From contig OZ260100.1 in NCBI GenBank assembly GCA_965284565.1, positions 2,480,001 through 2,544,000 on the forward strand: DNA of 64,000 nt, in the 5' to 3' direction. The position numbers and the translations under genes are program-made. The notes under the pieces were generated by a model. That model saw nothing but the letters and a program-made list of their open reading frames with translations. It was not told the origin of the DNA and did not search any database. This DNA is from BRH-c54 sp965284565 (GTDB taxonomy: Bacteria; Bacteroidota; Bacteroidia; Flavobacteriales_E; Vicingaceae). Within the stretch, counting starts at the first letter, position 1, and the number at the start of each line of letters is the position of its first letter. Shown here one piece after another: positions 60,275 to 64,000 of the stretch.

Positions 60275-61985
60275 CAAAAACAGCATTAGATTACTTTCTC
60301 CATACACAAAAGGATGGTTGCTTTTGGTTATGTGTTTTAGCCTGCTTTTTACTCAAGCTCAAAACTCAAGCTTAGATTCTACAACTGTAATTAATGTTGA
60401 GGAATACAAGCCGTTTTTAAATGAAGCACATAAAATTAAAAGTAATCCAGTTATTCAGGACACCTTTAAAATTATTCCTCAATTGAAATATTCATTTTTG
60501 GAGAAAAATATGCCTGTAGCATTTAATATTGATACCATTAAACACGCAAAAGTTGTTGGAGAACCTTTAACAAAATTATATAGAGGCTATGCAAAAGTGG
60601 GGTATGGAACCAACGGAACGACTGTGGCAGATGTGTTTTATAATTCAACCAGAAATAGAGATTATGCTTGGGGAGTTCATGCCGGACATTTATCTTCTTC
60701 AGGATTAAAAGATGTAGGAAGATCTGCTTTTAGCGATAATCATTTTGGCTTGTATGGTAAAAAATTTTCTAGACAATTTACATGGAAATTAGGGTTTGAT
60801 TACGATAGAAATGCAGTTCACTATTATGGTATTCCAGATAGCCTACCTGTTCAATACACTCCATCAGTGGGCATACAACAGCAGCTATTAAATAAATATA
60901 CAGGTGTTTTTAATCTTTCTAGAAACTTTACCGATACCAATCAATTTGATTATAATGCTGATGTGAAATACTACCATTTAAAAGATGTTTTTGGTGTTAG
61001 TGAAAATAACATACAGGTTGATGGTAGGTTTAACAAATACCACAAAAGAGAATTATATGAGTTAGGAGTAAAAGCAAACTATAATAAACTTACGAATGAT
61101 TTAGAGCTTAAAAGTACTACTTCTGTAGGATTAGTTCCTCAAATAAGTACACAGACAGCTAAGTGGAAGTTTAATTTAGGAGCGGGTTTGTTTGTTAATT
61201 CTCAACAATTATTAGAAGAAGAAAATGATTTTCATTTTTATCCTATAGCTGAGTTTAAATACAATATTGTTGATGATATTATTATTCCATATGTTGGAAT
61301 AAAAGGAGGAATTATAAATAATAATTTTAATACTTTTTTTGCAGAAAACCCTTTTGTGAATGCTGATGTTTTAGGTGTATTAAACAGTAATCAGAAGTAT
61401 GATGTTTATGGTGGAATTAGAGGAAGTATAAGTGATAAAATTAGCTTTAAAACAAGTGTGAGTAAGCAAAAGATAGACAATCAACCATTGTATGTAAAAG
61501 AGCATGCTACAGTACTTCAAAATAAATTTAATGTAATTTATGATGAAATCACTTTCTTTAACATAAATGCAGAAATAGCTTATCAGAAATTAGAAAAAAT
61601 AAAAGTGTTATTTACTGCAGACTATTTTGCTTATGAAGCAGCAAAAGAATTAGAAGTATGGCACAAGCCCGAGTTTAAAACTATGGTATCCGGAATTTAT
61701 GATTTGTCAGATAAAATTTTGGTGAGATTAGATGTGTTTGTTTTGGGAAAACAATATGCTAAAATTTATACCACAACAGCTACTACAGATGGAATTATTA
61801 CAACACCAGAAGCAAAAGAATTAGGCGGATTGGTAGATGTAAATGTTGGGTTTGAATACAGGTACACCAAAAAACTATCAGCTTTTATTAACTTTATGAA
61901 TATTGGTTCGGTTGAGTATGAAAAATACCAGGATTATGCAACGCAACGATTTAATATTTTAGGTGGGTTAACCTATAGTTTTTAA
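60267..61985 (+). CDS. Outer-membrane beta-barrel protein coupled to the TPR gene
   Basis: A 572-residue protein from ATG 60267. This start gives a signal peptide (KGWLLLVMCFSLLFTQAQ) and an 8-base overlap with the TPR gene; a longer frame begins at 60201 but its lysine-rich N-terminus is implausible. The mature part has a short plug-like start (NVEEYKPFLNEAHKIKSNPV), then about 450 residues of alternating barrel strands ending in aromatic GGLTYSF. It resembles TonB-dependent-receptor-like barrels without an obvious plug domain. Substrate unknown. A strong terminator follows. Confidence 0.8.
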   Translation: MSNKNSIRLLSPYTKGWLLLVMCFSLLFTQAQNSSLDSTTVINVEEYKPFLNEAHKIKSNPVIQDTFKIIPQLKYSFLEKNMPVAFNIDTIKHAKVVGEPLTKLYRGYAKVGYGTNGTTVADVFYNSTRNRDYAWGVHAGHLSSSGLKDVGRSAFSDNHFGLYGKKFSRQFTWKLGFDYDRNAVHYYGIPDSLPVQYTPSVGIQQQLLNKYTGVFNLSRNFTDTNQFDYNADVKYYHLKDVFGVSENNIQVDGRFNKYHKRELYELGVKANYNKLTNDLELKSTTSVGLVPQISTQTAKWKFNLGAGLFVNSQQLLEEENDFHFYPIAEFKYNIVDDIIIPYVGIKGGIINNNFNTFFAENPFVNADVLGVLNSNQKYDVYGGIRGSISDKISFKTSVSKQKIDNQPLYVKEHATVLQNKFNVIYDEITFFNINAEIAYQKLEKIKVLFTADYFAYEAAKELEVWHKPEFKTMVSGIYDLSDKILVRLDVFVLGKQYAKIYTTTATTDGIITTPEAKELGGLVDVNVGFEYRYTKKLSAFINFMNIGSVEYEKYQDYATQRFNILGGLTYSF

Positions 61986-62014
61986 TTCTGATAATCAACA
62001 AACTAAAAATAGCT

Positions 62015-62047
62015 AAAAGTCAATAAATTTATTTATTGACTTTTTTT
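62015..62047 (+). terminator. Terminator after TPR-barrel operon
   Basis: Perfect 14-bp stem AAAAGTCAATAAAT (62015-62028 with 62031-62044) with 2-base loop and trailing T. Confidence 0.88.
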
Positions 62048-62097
62048 GTGTTTGAATTTATCTAATAGATGTAACTTGGCATCTTTTTTATACAAAA

Positions 62098-62940
62098 ATG
62101 AAGGTGAAATTATATTTATTTTTAAGCTTATTAGTAGCTTCTTCTATACTTAAAGGACAAGAAATACTTCCGATAACAAAACAATTTAACAAAGGTAAAG
62201 TTTATATTTTATGGGGCTGGAATCAGGATTGGTACGCTCCATCAAGCATACATTTTACAGGTACAGATTACGATTTTATTTTAACAGATGTTAAAGCTCA
62301 TGACAAACAATCTGATTTTAATTCGCAAACGTATTTTCATCCAAAATATATTACTTATCCACAAACTAATTTAAGATTGGGTTATTATATTTCTGATAAG
62401 TATGATATTTCTATAGGCGTAGATCACATGAAGTACGTTATTTCTAGTGTGCAAGATGTCAGAATTAGGGGGCATATTAGAGATGAATCAATTTATTCTG
62501 GAGAATACATTAATAGTCCTTTTCATATTAATGAGAATTTTTTAAGATACGAACATACAGATGGATTAAATTATATCAATATTGAATTAACCAGAAATGA
62601 TAATTTATTACATCAGTTCGTAAGTATTAATCCAGATAAGTTTCAGTTAAATTCTATGTTAGGTTTTGGATTAGGGCCTGTTTTACCAAAATCTAATGTT
62701 ACGTTGTGGAATAATGTAAGAAATGATGAGTTTCATTTTGCAGGATATGGGTTCTCTGGTAAAGCAGGATTTAATGCTATCTTTTATAAATATTTCTTTC
62801 TAAGAACAGAATTCAAGGCAGGTTTTATAGACTTACCAGATGTTAGAACATCTAAAGATATTACAGATAGAGCCAGTCAGAATATTTTATTTGTTGAATG
62901 GTACTTTGCTTTTGGTATGATGTTTCAGATAACGAAGTGA
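62098..62940 (+). CDS. Exported outer-membrane-type protein, function unknown
   Basis: A 280-residue protein with a signal peptide (MKVKLYLFLSLLVASSILKG) and alternating beta-strand pattern (VYILWGWNQDWYAPSSIHFT; KYDISIGVDHMKYVISSV; YFFLRTEFKAGFIDLP; NILFVEWYFAFGMMFQI), typical of outer-membrane barrels. No family assigned. It ends 3 bases before the convergent PorP/SprF gene, so the two messages overlap at their 3' ends. Confidence 0.75.
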   Translation: MKVKLYLFLSLLVASSILKGQEILPITKQFNKGKVYILWGWNQDWYAPSSIHFTGTDYDFILTDVKAHDKQSDFNSQTYFHPKYITYPQTNLRLGYYISDKYDISIGVDHMKYVISSVQDVRIRGHIRDESIYSGEYINSPFHINENFLRYEHTDGLNYINIELTRNDNLLHQFVSINPDKFQLNSMLGFGLGPVLPKSNVTLWNNVRNDEFHFAGYGFSGKAGFNAIFYKYFFLRTEFKAGFIDLPDVRTSKDITDRASQNILFVEWYFAFGMMFQITK

Positions 62941-62943
62941 GAA

Positions 62944-63996
62944 TTATTTAAAACGTACACTATGTCCTCTAGAAGGAGTTGAATTGAAGTTTCCGTAATA
63001 TCCTAAACTTAACTCAAATCCTCCGTTTCCACCTGTTGCAGCAGTTAAATCAGACATATTAATGTCATAACTAACTCCCATAGAAAAGCCTAACCAATTA
63101 AACCTAGCAACAGCATAAAATGCATCTCCAACACGCAAATAAGGTCCAATAGACATAGACATTTCATTTTGATGATTGGTAAATTTAGATGCACTTTGTA
63201 ATCTCATTTTTGCTTCGGCACCTAAATTAAAATACCTATTTGGTCCTTGTTGAGAAAAAATAAAGTTAGGAAGAACAGAAAATCCATTACTGGTAACAGC
63301 GGCATTTCCACCACCTCTGCCAACTTCAGCACCACCATGAATAGTAAATTTTCTTAGTAAAGGATCTTCATCACTGTTAAAAGAAACATTTGGAGCATTT
63401 AAGTGAAATAAAGAAACTCCAGCAAAGTATCTTGTGAAATCAGTAGGTGAGTAGAACCAATGAATTCCTGTCGCCATATCAAAAACATTTACAGCATTGC
63501 CACCAAACTGGTCAATTGTAGGAATCTCAGAATCAAAAGCAACACCATTCCATTGATCGTGAAAAGTTAAGTTATTATAATTTAAAGAGCGTTGTATTGC
63601 TCCAGCTTGGAAACCAACAGAAATAAAATGATTTTTATTTCCACCGCCAATATCTAAATGATAAGCCAATGCTAAACTGTATTTCACATTAGAGAATTTT
63701 GATACACCAGCGTCATCTTTATAAAAATTTAACCCTAAGCCAAACATTCCTCCTTTCATTTTCTTTAAAACAGGGGCATCAAAAGAGGCTGCAATTGTAG
63801 TATAAGGTTCACTAACAGAAGCCCATTGATTTCTATAGTTTAAAATACCTCTTATGTCTCCATTGAAAGCACCAGCACTGGCAGGGTTAACCGTCATTGG
63901 TGAAGAAAAAAATTGCGAGAAATGTGCATCTTGCTGTCCAAATAAAGGAAAGCTAATTAGTAAAGATAAAATGCTAGTTATATATAAATTTTTCAT
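62944..63996 (-). CDS. PorP/SprF-family type IX secretion outer-membrane protein (second copy)
   Basis: A 350-residue outer-membrane barrel. Signal peptide 1-20 (ILSLLISFPLFGQ), then the family opening QDAHFSQFFSSPMTVNPASAG, and barrel strands to FELSLGYYGNFN with a basic end (SRGHSVRFK). The ATG lies 4 bases from the window end, so the partner gene, usually a large sorting-domain protein just upstream, lies outside. Different in sequence from the copy at 19.1-20.1 kb. Convergent with the barrel gene at 62098-62940. Confidence 0.92.
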   Translation of the reverse strand: MKNLYITSILSLLISFPLFGQQDAHFSQFFSSPMTVNPASAGAFNGDIRGILNYRNQWASVSEPYTTIAASFDAPVLKKMKGGMFGLGLNFYKDDAGVSKFSNVKYSLALAYHLDIGGGNKNHFISVGFQAGAIQRSLNYNNLTFHDQWNGVAFDSEIPTIDQFGGNAVNVFDMATGIHWFYSPTDFTRYFAGVSLFHLNAPNVSFNSDEDPLLRKFTIHGGAEVGRGGGNAAVTSNGFSVLPNFIFSQQGPNRYFNLGAEAKMRLQSASKFTNHQNEMSMSIGPYLRVGDAFYAVARFNWLGFSMGVSYDINMSDLTAATGGNGGFELSLGYYGNFNSTPSRGHSVRFK

Positions 63997-64000
63997 AATC

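Noticed and set aside
1..64000. tRNA, rRNA, CRISPR arrays and IS transposases
   Set aside because: Looked for by eye on both strands; none was recognised, although a short tRNA could be missed without a scan.

Overview
The window is AT-rich (roughly one third G+C by eye) and comes from a Bacteroidota chromosome, most likely a member of the Flavobacteriales. The lineage call rests on two PorP/SprF-type type IX secretion (T9SS) outer-membrane proteins, a protein with the gliding-motility-associated C-terminal sorting domain, many start-proximal TAnnTTTG (-7) promoter elements, and the gene families present (DUF4159, YfiR-SpoIIE, long-form PurC, MBOAT, DUF1015 next to serA/serC). Genus cannot be fixed from this sequence alone.

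Layout. 1-3.5 kb: the end of a surface-polysaccharide cluster, with an NDP-hexose 2,3-dehydratase cut by the window edge, a GT4 glycosyltransferase and a flippase. 3.5-6.9 kb: two tandem signal peptidases I and a DedA-family protein. 7.2-10.5 kb: purC, a HAD phosphatase and an MBOAT acyltransferase. 10.5-13.4 kb: a minus-strand operon SPFH protein - rsmE - DUF4159 - Crp/Fnr regulator. 13.7-18.5 kb: clpB and a DEAD-box RNA helicase with a long leader. 18.5-24.1 kb: a secreted protein, a T9SS pair (sorting-domain protein plus PorP/SprF), plsC, an FAD dehydrogenase and a zinc-ribbon protein. 24.2-33.9 kb: a long minus-strand run with SRPBCC/GyrI, tag, DUF1697, YggS, DUF1015, a membrane protein bracketed by inverted repeats, serA, a BRO/DinD-like gene, serC, a polysaccharide deacetylase and a FemAB-like acyltransferase. 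34.1-39.5 kb: pdhB, a membrane pyrophosphatase fused to a YceI domain, and a major outer-membrane protein.

39.5-49.4 kb is the accessory region. A minus-strand operon of six genes (HTH regulator, hsdR, hsdM, hsdS, an SMC/OLD-like AAA ATPase and an HNH nuclease) has one-base or overlapping junctions. It reads as a complete type I restriction-modification system with a Septu-like ATPase+HNH effector pair built into the same transcript. HsdS carries an unusual C-terminal extension of about 147 residues. The island lies downstream of rplT and is bordered by near-identical copies of the rplT terminator hairpin. Beyond it are a tandem duplication and the remnant of a DUF6088/AbiEi-type antitoxin gene, so the spot looks like a recurrent insertion site.

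49.4-52.7 kb: thrS-infC-rpmI-rplT, the conserved translation operon. 53-64 kb: a small secreted protein, a YfiR/SpoIIE sensor phosphatase, ftsE, a 1046-residue TPR protein with a coupled outer-membrane barrel, another outer-membrane protein and a second PorP/SprF gene. A dispersed inverted-repeat family (CCACATAG core) occurs at 21.8-22.0, 24.1, 28.4 and 29.0 kb. No rRNA, tRNA, CRISPR array, IS transposase or prophage was recognised.
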